Shown: one piece after another, positions 16,405 to 24,987 of the stretch | Position numbering within the stretch: the first letter of the stretch is position 1 | Layout: every line of letters starts with the position of its first letter | Translations under genes and position numbers: made by a program | The notes under the pieces: generated by a model | What the model was told of the DNA's origin: nothing | What the model saw: the letters and a program-made list of their open reading frames with translations, nothing else | Databases searched by the model: none | NCBI RefSeq assembly: GCF_003202205.1 | Contig: NZ_PDOG01000001.1 | Coordinates: 218,507-282,506, forward strand | Origin: Halomonas sp. LBP4 | GTDB lineage: Bacteria > Pseudomonadota > Gammaproteobacteria > Pseudomonadales > Halomonadaceae | DNA: 64,000 nucleotides | Direction: 5' to 3'

Positions 16405-17533
16405 GCGACGGCGGCGACTGGCCGGCGTGACGAGGTTGGCGCTACTGGGACTGGCACTACTGGGACTGGCGCTGCTGGGACTGGCGGCGCCGGCCGCGGC
16501 CGCGGACGACGGGCCCCTGACCGTGCTGAGCTGGGGCGGTGCCTACGAGCGCGCCCAGCGCGCCGCCCTCTTCGAGCCCTACACGGCCAGCACCGGCCGG
16601 CGGGTCGAGGTGATGCAGTACGACGGCGGGCTGGATGGCCTGCGCCGCGCCGCCGAGACCGGCGAGGTGCCCTGGGACGTCATCGACATGACCCGCAGCG
16701 AGGCCATGGCCGCCTGCGAGGAGGGCCTGCTGCGCCCGCTCTCGCCCGCGTTGCTGGCCCCGGCCCCGGATGGCACCCCAGCGGCGCAGGACTTCCTGCC
16801 CGACGCCTTCGGCCGCTGCGCCATCACCCACACCATCTTCGCCACGGTGGTCGCCTACCGGCGAGACGCCTTCCCCGGCAAGCGCCCCACCACCATCGCC
16901 GATCTCTTCGACCAGCAGCGGTTTCCCGGGCCGCGCGCCCTGCAGCGCACCCCGGCGGTCAACCTGGAGTGGGCCCTGCTCTCCTACCGCGTGCCCCAGC
17001 AGGAGCTCTATGGCCTGCTCAGCACCCGACGCGGCCTGAACCTGGCGCTGGGGCGCCTCGACGGCCTGGACGAGATCCACTGGTGGGAGGCCGGCGATAC
17101 GCCGCCACGGCTGCTGGCCGAGGGCAAGGTGGTCATGGCGTCGGGCTACAACGGGCGTTTCTTCGACGCCATGGTCAACCGGGGGGTGCCGATCGAGATC
17201 CTCTGGGACGGCCAGGTCCAGGAACACGAGACCTGGGCGATCCCCCATGGCAACCCCCATCCCGAGGCCGCCCGGGACTTCATCCGCTTCGCCACCACCA
17301 CCGAGCGCCTCGCCGAGCTGGCGCGGCGCATCCCCTACGGTCCGGCACGCCGTTCGGCGGCCCTTCGGGTCACCACCCACCCCGACAACGGCGTGGACAT
17401 GCGCCTGCACATCCCCACCCATCCGCTGAACGCCGAGCGGGCGCTGGCCAAGGACGAGGCGTGGTACGCCCGCACCCTGGGCCGCATCAACGACTACTTC
17501 GACGCCTGGCTGGCGGCCCGGCAACGCGATTGA
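16391..17533 (+). CDS. Polyamine-type extracellular solute-binding protein (SBP family 1/PotD-like)
   Basis: Periplasmic binding protein (380 aa). A signal peptide of about 38 residues ends APAAAA-D; its core is three tandem LLGLA units. The mature start LTVLSWGGAYERAQRAALFEPY is typical of spermidine/putrescine and related binding proteins, followed by the two-lobe architecture and a final NDYFDAWLAARQ. No permease or ATPase lies alongside, so it is an orphan. The ATG overlaps the end of the CLC gene by 14 bp and has GGGAGG just upstream, suggesting co-transcription. Ligand is not determinable. Confidence 0.88.
   Translation: MARVERRRRLAGVTRLALLGLALLGLALLGLAAPAAAADDGPLTVLSWGGAYERAQRAALFEPYTASTGRRVEVMQYDGGLDGLRRAAETGEVPWDVIDMTRSEAMAACEEGLLRPLSPALLAPAPDGTPAAQDFLPDAFGRCAITHTIFATVVAYRRDAFPGKRPTTIADLFDQQRFPGPRALQRTPAVNLEWALLSYRVPQQELYGLLSTRRGLNLALGRLDGLDEIHWWEAGDTPPRLLAEGKVVMASGYNGRFFDAMVNRGVPIEILWDGQVQEHETWAIPHGNPHPEAARDFIRFATTTERLAELARRIPYGPARRSAALRVTTHPDNGVDMRLHIPTHPLNAERALAKDEAWYARTLGRINDYFDAWLAARQRD
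16442..16486 (+). repeat. Three tandem 15-bp units in a signal-peptide coding region
   Basis: Three near-identical 15-mers (consensus ctactgggactggcg) encode LLGLA three times, forming the hydrophobic core of the binding protein's signal peptide. In-frame units of this kind can change copy number by slippage and alter signal length. Confidence 0.85.
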
Positions 17534-17664
17534 GCGCTTCGCGGATCGCCGGCTCAGGGAAGGAGACGCCCTCGCCACCCACCACCTGGACTCTCCTGGC
17601 ACGAATGGACCGATCATGGTCGATATGCCCCTTACCTCACCCCCACCCGCGGGCGGACACTACC

Positions 17665-17686
17665 AGCGAGCCTGCGGGCTTTTTAG
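17665..17686 (+). terminator. Possible weak rho-independent terminator
   Basis: The bases GAGCC-TGC-GGGCT followed by TTTTT form a short hairpin with a T tract, 130 bp after the binding-protein stop and before the helical-repeat gene. The stem is only 4-5 bp, so the call is tentative. Confidence 0.35.
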
Positions 17687-17707
17687 CAGCCGAAGGGAGG
17701 ACAGCCC

Positions 17708-19297
17708 ATGCCAGCACCACGCTCGACCACCCGCATCCTGGCCGGTGTCGCCGTGACCGCAGCGGCCGGGTTCGCCGCCTTGCCCGGACAGGCGGACGCC
17801 CCCCTTCCCCTGGCCGTTGACCTGGGGAATTACAGCCGCTCGATCACCACCGCTTCGGAGACGGCACAGGCGTACTTCGACCAGGGGCTCCGCCTGGCCT
17901 ATGGCTTCGCCCGCGCACGGGCCGCTCGATCGTTCCGGGCCGCCCAGGCGCATGATCCGGGCTGCGCCCTGTGCCACTGGGGCGAGGCCTGGGCCCTGGG
18001 ACCCTACCAGAACAATCCCGGCGGGGTCGGCGACCACGAAGACGCCGCCGATGCCGCCCAGGCCGCCCTGGAGCGCGCCGACGGCACCGCCCCCTGGGAA
18101 CGGGCGCTGATCGAGGCCATGGCCGTACGCTACCCGGACAGCCCGGGCGGCGAAGTGGCGACCGAGGGTTACGCCGAGGCCATGGCCGCCGCGGCGGCAG
18201 CGCATGGGGACGACCCCGAGGTGCGCACCCTCCACGCGGAATCGCTGATGATGTTCCGCCCGTGGGACCTGCTGGGCGAGGACGGCCAGCCATATCCCGT
18301 GGCGCACAGGGCGATCGCGGAGCTGGAGGCCGTGCTGGCGGCAGACCTCGAGCATCCCGGTGCCTGCCACCTGTACATCCACGCGGTGGAGGCCTGGGAG
18401 CCGCAACGCGCCGAAGCCTGTGCCGACCGGCTGGATGACACCGTTCCGGGGGTGAGCCATATCCAGCACATGCCCTCGCATATCTACATGAACATCGGCC
18501 GCTACGGTGATGCGGTGCGGGCGAACCAGCAGGCGCGGATGGTGGACCAGGCCGCACGGCAAGGCGAAGGGGCCAGTGTCTATGCGGCGCACAACACGGC
18601 GATGCTGGTCTTCGCGGCCTGGATGGACGGGCAGAGCGGCGTGGCCCTGTCGGCCGCCCGGGACCTGGCGCGCGAGCGCGCCCCCCATGCCTTCCATCAG
18701 TATCTGCAACTCGCTCGCTTCGGGCGCTGGAACGAGTTGCTCGAACGGACGACCGCGCCGGAAGAGCCCTTCCAGGCCGCCATGTGGCGATTCGCGCGCG
18801 GCCTCGCCCAGTTGCGCACCGGTGATACCCAGGCCGCCATGGCCGCGCTGGATGCCATTCGCGGCATTCGCGACGAGACCCGGGAGGACGCCACCTACCA
18901 CTTCTTCCTGCACTCGCAGCGCGACCTGCTGGGCATCGCGCAGCACATCCTGGCCGGTGAACTCGCCGCCGCCGAGGGTCACCTGGAGCAGGCCGAGTCG
19001 GAACTGCGCCGAGCCATCGAACTCGAGGATGGCCTCCCCTACAGCGAACCGGAACCCTGGCCGCTCCACGCCCGCCACGTGCTCGGCGCCATCCTGCTTG
19101 AGGCCGGGGACGCCGAGGCGGCCGAAGCGGTCTACCGCGACTCCCTGGCGGGTTACCCGAGCAATGGCTGGGCGCTGAAGGGGCTGACCCAGAGCCTGGC
19201 CGCCCAGGGACAGGAGGAAGCGGCCGCCAGCGTCGAGGAGCAGTTCGAGGAGGCCTGGGCGCGAGCCGACGTCTGGCTGCCGGCGTCGCGCTTTTGA
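17708..19297 (+). CDS. Periplasmic helical-repeat (TPR-like) protein with CxxCH motif
   Basis: Exported protein (529 aa): signal peptide at residues 1-29 (cleavage near GQA-DA), then alpha-helical TPR-like repeats along the length. A CALCH pentapeptide (Cys86, Cys89, His90) matches the c-type haem attachment motif CxxCH. A His-rich centre, ACHLYIHAVEAW and SHIQHMPSHIYMNIGRY, is a conserved trait of this family of uncharacterised repeat proteins and could bind metal. ATG 17708 follows GGGAGG. It is convergent with the methyltransferase gene, five bases between stops. Function unknown; haem binding is only a possibility, as homologous proteins can have Cys here without His. Confidence 0.8.
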   Translation: MPAPRSTTRILAGVAVTAAAGFAALPGQADAPLPLAVDLGNYSRSITTASETAQAYFDQGLRLAYGFARARAARSFRAAQAHDPGCALCHWGEAWALGPYQNNPGGVGDHEDAADAAQAALERADGTAPWERALIEAMAVRYPDSPGGEVATEGYAEAMAAAAAAHGDDPEVRTLHAESLMMFRPWDLLGEDGQPYPVAHRAIAELEAVLAADLEHPGACHLYIHAVEAWEPQRAEACADRLDDTVPGVSHIQHMPSHIYMNIGRYGDAVRANQQARMVDQAARQGEGASVYAAHNTAMLVFAAWMDGQSGVALSAARDLARERAPHAFHQYLQLARFGRWNELLERTTAPEEPFQAAMWRFARGLAQLRTGDTQAAMAALDAIRGIRDETREDATYHFFLHSQRDLLGIAQHILAGELAAAEGHLEQAESELRRAIELEDGLPYSEPEPWPLHARHVLGAILLEAGDAEAAEAVYRDSLAGYPSNGWALKGLTQSLAAQGQEEAAASVEEQFEEAWARADVWLPASRF

Positions 19298-19302
19298 GCG
19301 GC

Positions 19303-20535
19303 TCAAGAGGGCGGCGTTCGAGTGCCGCATGCTCTAGCCGGCAGCGAGGCCCGCAGCAGCAGGTTGCGCGGGGTCAGCTCGCGCTCGCAGAAGGTGCCGA
19401 GTGCCACCGTGAAGCCGGCTTCCTCCAGCAGCTGCAGCCGGTCGAGGGCCAGCCAGACCTCCAGCGGGCGACGAAACAGGTGGCGGACGAGCTCCAGGCG
19501 CCGCACCTCGGCCTGGCGACGCCGGCCCGCCCGCTCGTATGCCCCCCAGTCGACGGAAGCCGGCAGCGTCAGTCCCTTCCGTTCCGCCGCCCAGCGGCAG
19601 AAGCCGGCGAAGGTCTCGGGCAGGCGGCCATAGGCGAGGCTTGGCACCGGCAGGTAGTCGTCACGGCCGCGCAGCTCCCGCTGCAGGAGGTCGAATCCCA
19701 GCCGCCAGGCACCGGCCCGCTCGCGGCTTCGCCTCACGTGGCGCGGGGCGGTAACGGTCTCCCGTACCGCCAGGGCCAGGTCGTCGCGGGACAGCTCGAG
19801 GCCCTGCCGACCGGCCAGGTCGCGGCCGAGCCGTGAGAGCGGCCGGTAATGTTCGGCCGCGGTGCGCTGGTAGCAGCATGGTGCCAGGGTCACCCCACAG
19901 CCGCTCGCCGCGGCCAGCTCCAGCAGCCGGACGTGCAGGTCGCCACAGGCATGCAGCGCGGCGACATGCGTATCGGGTGTCAGCCACCGGGCCACGTCCG
20001 GCGCCAGGACATCCCGGGCCTCCAGGTGCACCGCCACACCCTGGCGGTCAGCCAGTGCCTGGCCCTCGTCGCACAGCGCCGGCTGCCACTCCAGCGCCGT
20101 GACCTCGGTCCCGTGCCAGCGGGCCAGGGTGCGCGCCAGGTGCCCCTTGCCCGCACACCACTCCACCAGCGACTGACCCGGCGCCAGCGCCACCCGGGGG
20201 ACGAAGGCCTCGATCTGCTGCCACTTGCGCCCCCCCACATGCTGGCTCCAGGACGCCGGCAGGCCGGCGTCCCCACCCGCCAGGTCGGGCAGGTCCACCA
20301 GCTCGCCCAACTCCGCCACCGGCAGCCAGGCCGCGAGCGGCGATGTCCCGCAGGGGGCGGCCTGGAGCCGCTCGCAGGCCTCATCGGAGAGCGCCAGCAG
20401 CGCCTGCTCGAGCCCGGGAAGGTGCCCGGCCCAGGGCGGCCGGCGAGACTGGAACGGCAACGGCCGCCAGACGGCCTGCCACTCGGCGAGCAGCACGGTG
20501 AGCCGCGTCAGGCGGTCGGCATGGGGTATCGACAA
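19303..20535 (-). CDS. SAM-dependent methyltransferase (Methyltransf_32-like)
   Basis: Predicted methyltransferase (410 aa). The SAM-binding motif SLVEWCAGKGHLARTLA occurs near residue 122, followed by LHACGDLHVRLLE and APCCYQRTAAEHY. This combination (CGDL, then CCY) matches the Methyltransf_32 family, members of which act on RNA or unknown targets. The substrate is not known. The best start is an uncommon TTG at 20535; an in-frame GTG about 13 codons later is an alternative. It lies downstream of the GFA gene on the same strand, 76 bp away. Confidence 0.82.
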   Translation of the reverse strand: MSIPHADRLTRLTVLLAEWQAVWRPLPFQSRRPPWAGHLPGLEQALLALSDEACERLQAAPCGTSPLAAWLPVAELGELVDLPDLAGGDAGLPASWSQHVGGRKWQQIEAFVPRVALAPGQSLVEWCAGKGHLARTLARWHGTEVTALEWQPALCDEGQALADRQGVAVHLEARDVLAPDVARWLTPDTHVAALHACGDLHVRLLELAAASGCGVTLAPCCYQRTAAEHYRPLSRLGRDLAGRQGLELSRDDLALAVRETVTAPRHVRRSRERAGAWRLGFDLLQRELRGRDDYLPVPSLAYGRLPETFAGFCRWAAERKGLTLPASVDWGAYERAGRRRQAEVRRLELVRHLFRRPLEVWLALDRLQLLEEAGFTVALGTFCERELTPRNLLLRASLPARACGTRTPPS

Positions 20536-20611
20536 GGCGTGAACTCGGCTTCCTGGATTGCGTTGCGCAGCCCCGGTTCATAGGGGGTGCGGGGCCAGAT
20601 AGGTCTGCCGA

Positions 20612-21082
20612 CTAGCGGACCAGCCCCAGCCGCTCGTGCCACTCGGCGATGCTCTCCTCGGGGTAGCCGGCGAAGCACTTGTCGCCATCACGCACCTCGG
20701 GCTCCACCCAGTTGGCCTTGCTGTCCAGCAGCAGGTGTACCCGCTCCGGCGGCACCGGCAGCTCGGTGTCGACCGCAGAGGCGAAGGGGTGCACCAGCTC
20801 CGGCCAGCGGGGATCAAAGACCCAGAGCGCGCTGGCGCAGTGCGCACAGAAGTGCCGCTCGCCGGGACTCTCCTCGCCGCCGATCACGGCGTGGTAGACC
20901 TTCTTGTGCACGGCGCCCTCGATCCTGAGGGTGTCGGCGCGGCCGCTGAGGTTGATGGCATAGCCGCCGCCCCCGGCCGTCTTGCGGCAGATCGAACAGT
21001 AGCAGCGCTGGTAGGGATAGGGATGCGGCGATTCGACGCTGAAACGAATCGCGCCGCAGTGGCAGGAACCTTCCAGCAGCAT
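20612..21082 (-). CDS. GFA-family (glutathione-dependent formaldehyde-activating-like) zinc protein
   Basis: Cytoplasmic 156-aa protein of the GFA/CENP-V superfamily. The zinc ligands are visible as GSCHCGAIRF, CYCSICRKT and HFCAHCASALW. The founding member speeds S-hydroxymethylglutathione formation, but most members have no proven reaction, so only the family is called. ATG 21082 is preceded by GGAGGTGA at the right distance; a GTG seven codons upstream is ignored for that reason. Part of a minus-strand series with the cupin and hydrolase genes. Confidence 0.9.
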   Translation of the reverse strand: MLLEGSCHCGAIRFSVESPHPYPYQRCYCSICRKTAGGGGYAINLSGRADTLRIEGAVHKKVYHAVIGGEESPGERHFCAHCASALWVFDPRWPELVHPFASAVDTELPVPPERVHLLLDSKANWVEPEVRDGDKCFAGYPEESIAEWHERLGLVR

Positions 21083-21121
21083 GGGGTCACCTCCAGTGTT
21101 CACGGGTTTCGGCCAGGGCGC

Positions 21122-21439
21122 TCAAGCTCGGTAGTGCACGGCCAGCCACAGGGTAGTCCGCTCCGGCGTCGTCCACTCGACCCGGTGCTTGCGATGGGCC
21201 GGTATCGCCAGGTGGTCGCCGGCCTCGAGCACCACCGCATCGCCCTCCTCGAACGCCAGGATGGCTTCACCCTCGAGCAGCAGCACCCACTCGTGCCACG
21301 GCTGGTCATACCAGCCGGAGGCCGGCGAGCGGTGCCCACGTGACACGATGCGCTCCACCCGGACATTCTCGCCGCGCACGAGCTCCTCGAACAGCTCGTC
21401 ATCGAGGGCGTCGGGAATCGACGCAAACAGGTTCTTCAT
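21122..21439 (-). CDS. Small cupin-domain protein
   Basis: A 105-aa single-domain cupin. The two cupin motifs are seen as PASGWYDQPWHEWVLLLEGE and GDHLAIPAHRKHRVEW, with His ligands for a metal in both. An acidic N-terminus (PDALDDELFEELV) precedes the barrel. Such small cupins often act as sensors or isomerases; no function is assigned. ATG 21439 has TGGAGG nine bases upstream, preferred over the GTG at 21463, which overlaps the hydrolase stop. Confidence 0.88.
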   Translation of the reverse strand: MKNLFASIPDALDDELFEELVRGENVRVERIVSRGHRSPASGWYDQPWHEWVLLLEGEAILAFEEGDAVVLEAGDHLAIPAHRKHRVEWTTPERTTLWLAVHYRA

Positions 21440-21459
21440 CGGGCCCAGCCTCCAATCCG

Positions 21460-22443
21460 TCACTCCTGCGCCGTCACCAGGGGCTCGGTGGGAATCTCGC
21501 CCTCCTCGCCGAGCAGTACCCGGGACAGGAAGATCGACACGCGCTTCTCGGCCTCCTCCGGAAAGTCGCCATGGCCGGCCCCGGGCACGGTGATGAAGTA
21601 GCTGGGTACGCCGGTATCGGTCAGGGCGACGTCCAGACGAACGGCCTGATCGTAGGGCACCACGGTGTCCTCGTCACCATGCAGGGTGAGCACCGGCGGA
21701 TCACCTTCGCTCACATAGGTGACCGGCGACGCCCCGATGGCCTGCTCCTCGTTCTCCGGCAGCGCCCCCCCCAGCAGCAGGGCCTCGGGTACCTCGGGGC
21801 TCGATCGGTCGAACTCGCCGGGCTGATCGACCAGGGCCATCATGTCCGTCACGCCGAAGAAGTTCACCACCGCGGCGACCTCGCTGGCCACCTCGTCGTA
21901 GGGCCCGAGATCGCCCTCCAGTTTCGGCTCGTCGCCGGTCATGCCGAGCATCAGGGCGAGATGGCCGCCCGCACCGCGACCCCACACGGCCAGCCGGTCG
22001 GGGTCCAGGCCATGTTCGTCGGCATTCGCCTTGATCCAGCGAATCGCCGCCTTGCTGTCGTGCAGCTGGGCGGGCCAGGTGGCCTCGCCCGACAGCCGGT
22101 AGCCCACCGAGACCGCGGCGTAGTCGCCGCTGCTCACGAAGGGCATCACGCGCGCCGCGCCATCGGCCTTGTCGCCCTGGTACCAGCCACCGCCGTGGAA
22201 GAACACGATCACCGGCAGCGCCTCCTCGGACGGCTCCCGGGGCCGGTAGAGATCGAGGCTCTGGCGCGGGTCGTCGGTCTGTGCATAGGGGACGTCGAGC
22301 TCGAAGGTGATGGGCTCACGCTCGAGCTCTTCCTGCGTCATCACGCCCGGCATGCCCGGGTCCTGCTCGTCGCTGTCGGGCTGGGCGAATGCCACGCTGG
22401 CACCCAGGGTGAACATCAGGGCACTCAGTGCGAGTCGGATCAT
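21460..22443 (-). CDS. Exported alpha/beta hydrolase (esterase-like) lacking the nucleophile serine
   Basis: Secreted alpha/beta-hydrolase-fold protein (327 aa) with a signal peptide (residues 1-20, AFA-QP). The oxyanion motif HGGGW is at 83-87, the acid in HGDEDTVVPY and the histidine in GAGHGDF. The nucleophile elbow reads GRGAG (155-159) instead of G-x-S-x-G, so Gly157 occupies the catalytic serine position. The codon is GGT, one base from AGT serine. It is closely related to carboxylesterase/BD-FAE-like enzymes, but as read it should be hydrolytically dead. ATG 22443 follows AGGAG. Confidence 0.87.
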   Translation of the reverse strand: MIRLALSALMFTLGASVAFAQPDSDEQDPGMPGVMTQEELEREPITFELDVPYAQTDDPRQSLDLYRPREPSEEALPVIVFFHGGGWYQGDKADGAARVMPFVSSGDYAAVSVGYRLSGEATWPAQLHDSKAAIRWIKANADEHGLDPDRLAVWGRGAGGHLALMLGMTGDEPKLEGDLGPYDEVASEVAAVVNFFGVTDMMALVDQPGEFDRSSPEVPEALLLGGALPENEEQAIGASPVTYVSEGDPPVLTLHGDEDTVVPYDQAVRLDVALTDTGVPSYFITVPGAGHGDFPEEAEKRVSIFLSRVLLGEEGEIPTEPLVTAQE

Positions 22444-22530
22444 CGATTGTCTCCTAGATGGCTACCCGATCGAGACAGCCAATCCGAGGGAAGGTTGTCG
22501 GGCAATGCGTCTCGCGGCCCCGAGGCAGCC

Positions 22531-23271
22531 TCATGCCGAGGCCAGGCAATTCAGGTATCGTGGCGGCATCCGGGACCACCGCAGGCGCTTCAGGCCCGCC
22601 CACAGGCTCACCTGGTTGGCCGTCAGCACCACCCGCCCGGCTTGTCGGTTCAGCGTGTCCAGCCATTGCAGGGTGTTTACCGCCGTATCGGGAACCAGCA
22701 GCGGTACTTCGGAATCGCGGTGTTCCCGGCAGAAGGTGCGCACCGCTTCGGCAATGTCGACCCGATGCGAGTCCGCGGCATAGGGGCAGTCGAGTACCTC
22801 GAGGTGCCCGACTGCCACGCCCCCCTCCCCCAGGAAATGTACCAGCCGCCGGGTCACCTCCTGCGGGTAAGGGCTGAGCAGGTCCACGCGGCGATGGCCC
22901 AGTGCCGACAGCGCCTCGAGGAAGGCGAGCGCCGTACTGGTCACCGGCACACCCAGCGCCGTCTCCAGCCCCTCTGCCTGGGCCCTGGCCCCCGCGAGCC
23001 CGCCGATGAAGCTGCCGCTGGTGCAGGCCCACACGACGGCCTGCGCCCCGGCCTGGTGCACGAGCGCCTCCCCCACCGGCGCCAGTCGGTCCACGGCCCC
23101 CAGCGCCGTCAACGCCGCTGGCTCATGGTGACCATCGCTCGGTATCTTCCCCACCTCGATCCCGGGCAGGTCCCCACCGGCGGAAGCCCCTGCCGGGCCC
23201 AACGCATACCACTCGTAGTCGGTCGGCCCGTCCTCGGGAAGCAGGATTCCCAGGCACTGATCAAGCGACAT
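22531..23271 (-). CDS. Asp/Glu racemase superfamily protein (maleate isomerase/AMDase-like)
   Basis: Cytoplasmic 246-aa protein related to maleate cis-trans isomerase, arylmalonate decarboxylase and ectoine-utilisation EutA proteins. The N-terminal LGILLPEDGPTDYEWY and VVWACTSGSFIGG (Cys83) match the first half of the active site. At the place of the second catalytic cysteine the sequence reads LLVPDTAVNT (Asp195), so a two-cysteine racemase mechanism is unlikely. Reaction unknown. ATG 23271; 87 bp before the hydrolase gene on the same strand. Confidence 0.8.
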   Translation of the reverse strand: MSLDQCLGILLPEDGPTDYEWYALGPAGASAGGDLPGIEVGKIPSDGHHEPAALTALGAVDRLAPVGEALVHQAGAQAVVWACTSGSFIGGLAGARAQAEGLETALGVPVTSTALAFLEALSALGHRRVDLLSPYPQEVTRRLVHFLGEGGVAVGHLEVLDCPYAADSHRVDIAEAVRTFCREHRDSEVPLLVPDTAVNTLQWLDTLNRQAGRVVLTANQVSLWAGLKRLRWSRMPPRYLNCLASA

Positions 23272-23413
23272 CGTCGTTCTCCCCGTCAGTCAATGCTGTG
23301 GCCTCGCCGGACCAGCATATCGTGTTGTCCCGGATTCGACAGGGGTCCGGCGGTTACGCCCCGAGCCACCGAGGTGGTATCGTCCCCTCCAACGCCCCGC
23401 AGGTGTAACCACC

Positions 23414-24046
23414 ATGCCCCATGTCGACGTCACGGTCATCTCCGACGCCATCTGTCCCTGGTGTTTCATCGGCAAGCGCCACCTGGCGCTGGCCCTGGCC
23501 GACCTACCCGATGAAATCGCCGTCAGCGTGGCGTGGCAGCCCTTCGAGCTCAACCCGGCGATGCCACCGGGCGGCATGTCGCGCCGTGATTACCGCACCG
23601 CCAAGTTCGGCTCCTGGGAACGCTCCCTGGAGCTGGATGCCCAGGTGGAGGCGGCTGCCCGCCGTGCCGGGATCGAGATCCACCACGAGCGCATGACGCG
23701 CACGCCCAACACCTTCGCTACCCACCGGCTGATCTGGCTGGCCGGCGGGCATGGTGTGCAGCAGTCGGTGGTCGACGAGCTGTTCGCGCGCTATTTCGTG
23801 AACGGCGAGGATATCGGCGATGCCCGCGTGCTCGCCGACGCCGCTGATGCCGGAGGCCTGTACGGCGTGGACGTGCCAGCGTTTCTCGAGAGCAGAGAAG
23901 GGGTGGCCGAGGTACGCGGCGCGCTGGCCCACGCCCGCCGGCTCGGCATCGGCGGCGTGCCGATGTTCATCATCGATGGCCGGACCGCCCTGTCGGGCGC
24001 CCAGCCCCCCGAGGTGCTGCGCGAGGCCATAGTCGGGGCCAGTTGA
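23414..24046 (+). CDS. DsbA-family oxidoreductase, FrnE-like
   Basis: Cytoplasmic thioredoxin-fold protein (210 aa) of the FrnE/2-hydroxychromene-2-carboxylate isomerase-like group. The N-terminal strand leads to the redox motif CPWC (Cys14-Cys17). The helical insertion and the cis-proline loop GIGGVPMFIIDGR follow, ending in the usual LSGAQPPEVLREAI. FrnE of Deinococcus has disulfide isomerase activity, and others serve in polyketide or glutathione chemistry. No signal peptide is present. It stands alone, with 142 bp upstream to the divergent racemase-like gene. Confidence 0.93.
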   Translation: MPHVDVTVISDAICPWCFIGKRHLALALADLPDEIAVSVAWQPFELNPAMPPGGMSRRDYRTAKFGSWERSLELDAQVEAAARRAGIEIHHERMTRTPNTFATHRLIWLAGGHGVQQSVVDELFARYFVNGEDIGDARVLADAADAGGLYGVDVPAFLESREGVAEVRGALAHARRLGIGGVPMFIIDGRTALSGAQPPEVLREAIVGAS

Positions 24047-24125
24047 GCGCAGCCTATCGATCAGGCCGCCTCCCCGGCCCCTGTGTTTCCTCGATACATC
24101 CCCGCTCTTCCCGGAGGCCCGGACC

Positions 24126-24518
24126 ATGAACACCCCCGCCATCGCCGTCACCCAAACGCCCCTGGTGGCCGTCTATGGCACGCTGAAGCGTGGGCTGCGC
24201 AACCACCACTGGCTCCATGGCGCCGACTTCCTGGGCAAGGACATCCTCACCACGGCCACGCTCTATGACCTCGGGCCCTTCCCGGGCGCCAAGCCGGAGC
24301 CCTCCCGGGGCATCGAGGTCGAAGTCTTTCGCGTCACGGCTCAGCAACTGGCCGGGCTCGACCAGTTGGAAGACTACCGCGTCAGGTATCCGAAGCACGG
24401 CGATTTCGACCGCGCCATTCACACGACGGCATTCGGGCCCGCCTGGCTCTATCTCTACAACCATGACGTGGACGGCTATCCGGTGATCCGCGAGGGCACC
24501 TGGGTGCCCCGCCTGTGA
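24126..24518 (+). CDS. Gamma-glutamylcyclotransferase (AIG2-like) family protein
   Basis: Compact 130-aa cyclotransferase-fold protein. The conserved N-terminal substrate loop VAVYGTLKRGLRNH and the acidic QLEDY segment, which supplies the catalytic Glu, are present. Relatives such as YtfP and GGACT act on gamma-glutamyl or isopeptide-linked amines, with the real substrate unknown for most bacterial members. ATG 24126; it precedes a small membrane-protein gene by 50 bp. Confidence 0.9.
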   Translation: MNTPAIAVTQTPLVAVYGTLKRGLRNHHWLHGADFLGKDILTTATLYDLGPFPGAKPEPSRGIEVEVFRVTAQQLAGLDQLEDYRVRYPKHGDFDRAIHTTAFGPAWLYLYNHDVDGYPVIREGTWVPRL

Positions 24519-24568
24519 TATAAACACCACCGACAGGAAACCCGATCCATGCTACCAGGGAGGAGGCC

Positions 24569-24898
24569 ATGGGCCGCTTCGTCATCTATCTCGCACTGCT
24601 CGCCGGCCTGGCCTATGGCGGGCTCTACGTCTACTACGGCGTGGCCGTGAAGCAGCTGATCCAGGAGGAGCTGGATGCGCTCGGCTTCACCGCGCTCCAG
24701 GTGGCAGGGGTCGACTACCCCCCGCTGGCCCCGGTGAGCAACGAGGCCAGGGTGGCGGCCGAGGTCATCTACCGTGGCGCCGAGGCCAGCGTGGAACTCC
24801 GCCTGACCGGCCATCCGGTGTTCTCGGACGAGGTCCGCATGGAGCTGGACGGCCTCCAGGCGCTGCGGCTCACGATCGGCACCGGAGGCCAGCGATAG
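24569..24898 (+). CDS. Small single-TM protein of unknown function
   Basis: A 109-aa protein with an N-terminal membrane segment (about residues 4-24, rich in Leu/Ala/Gly/Tyr) and an about 80-residue C-terminal domain predicted to lie outside the cytoplasm. I do not recognise the family. ATG 24569 follows a GGGAGGAGG run, a strong ribosome-binding site, and codon usage matches the neighbours, so it is very likely real. It sits between the cyclotransferase and parvulin genes. Confidence 0.75.
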   Translation: MGRFVIYLALLAGLAYGGLYVYYGVAVKQLIQEELDALGFTALQVAGVDYPPLAPVSNEARVAAEVIYRGAEASVELRLTGHPVFSDEVRMELDGLQALRLTIGTGGQR

Positions 24899-24987
24899 CC
24901 ACGCCGGTGTCGCCCCACGCCGGGGGCGTCATGCTATCCTTCCCGGACCGTCAACCGGCATCCATGCCGACCTTTCAGGAGAGCAAC

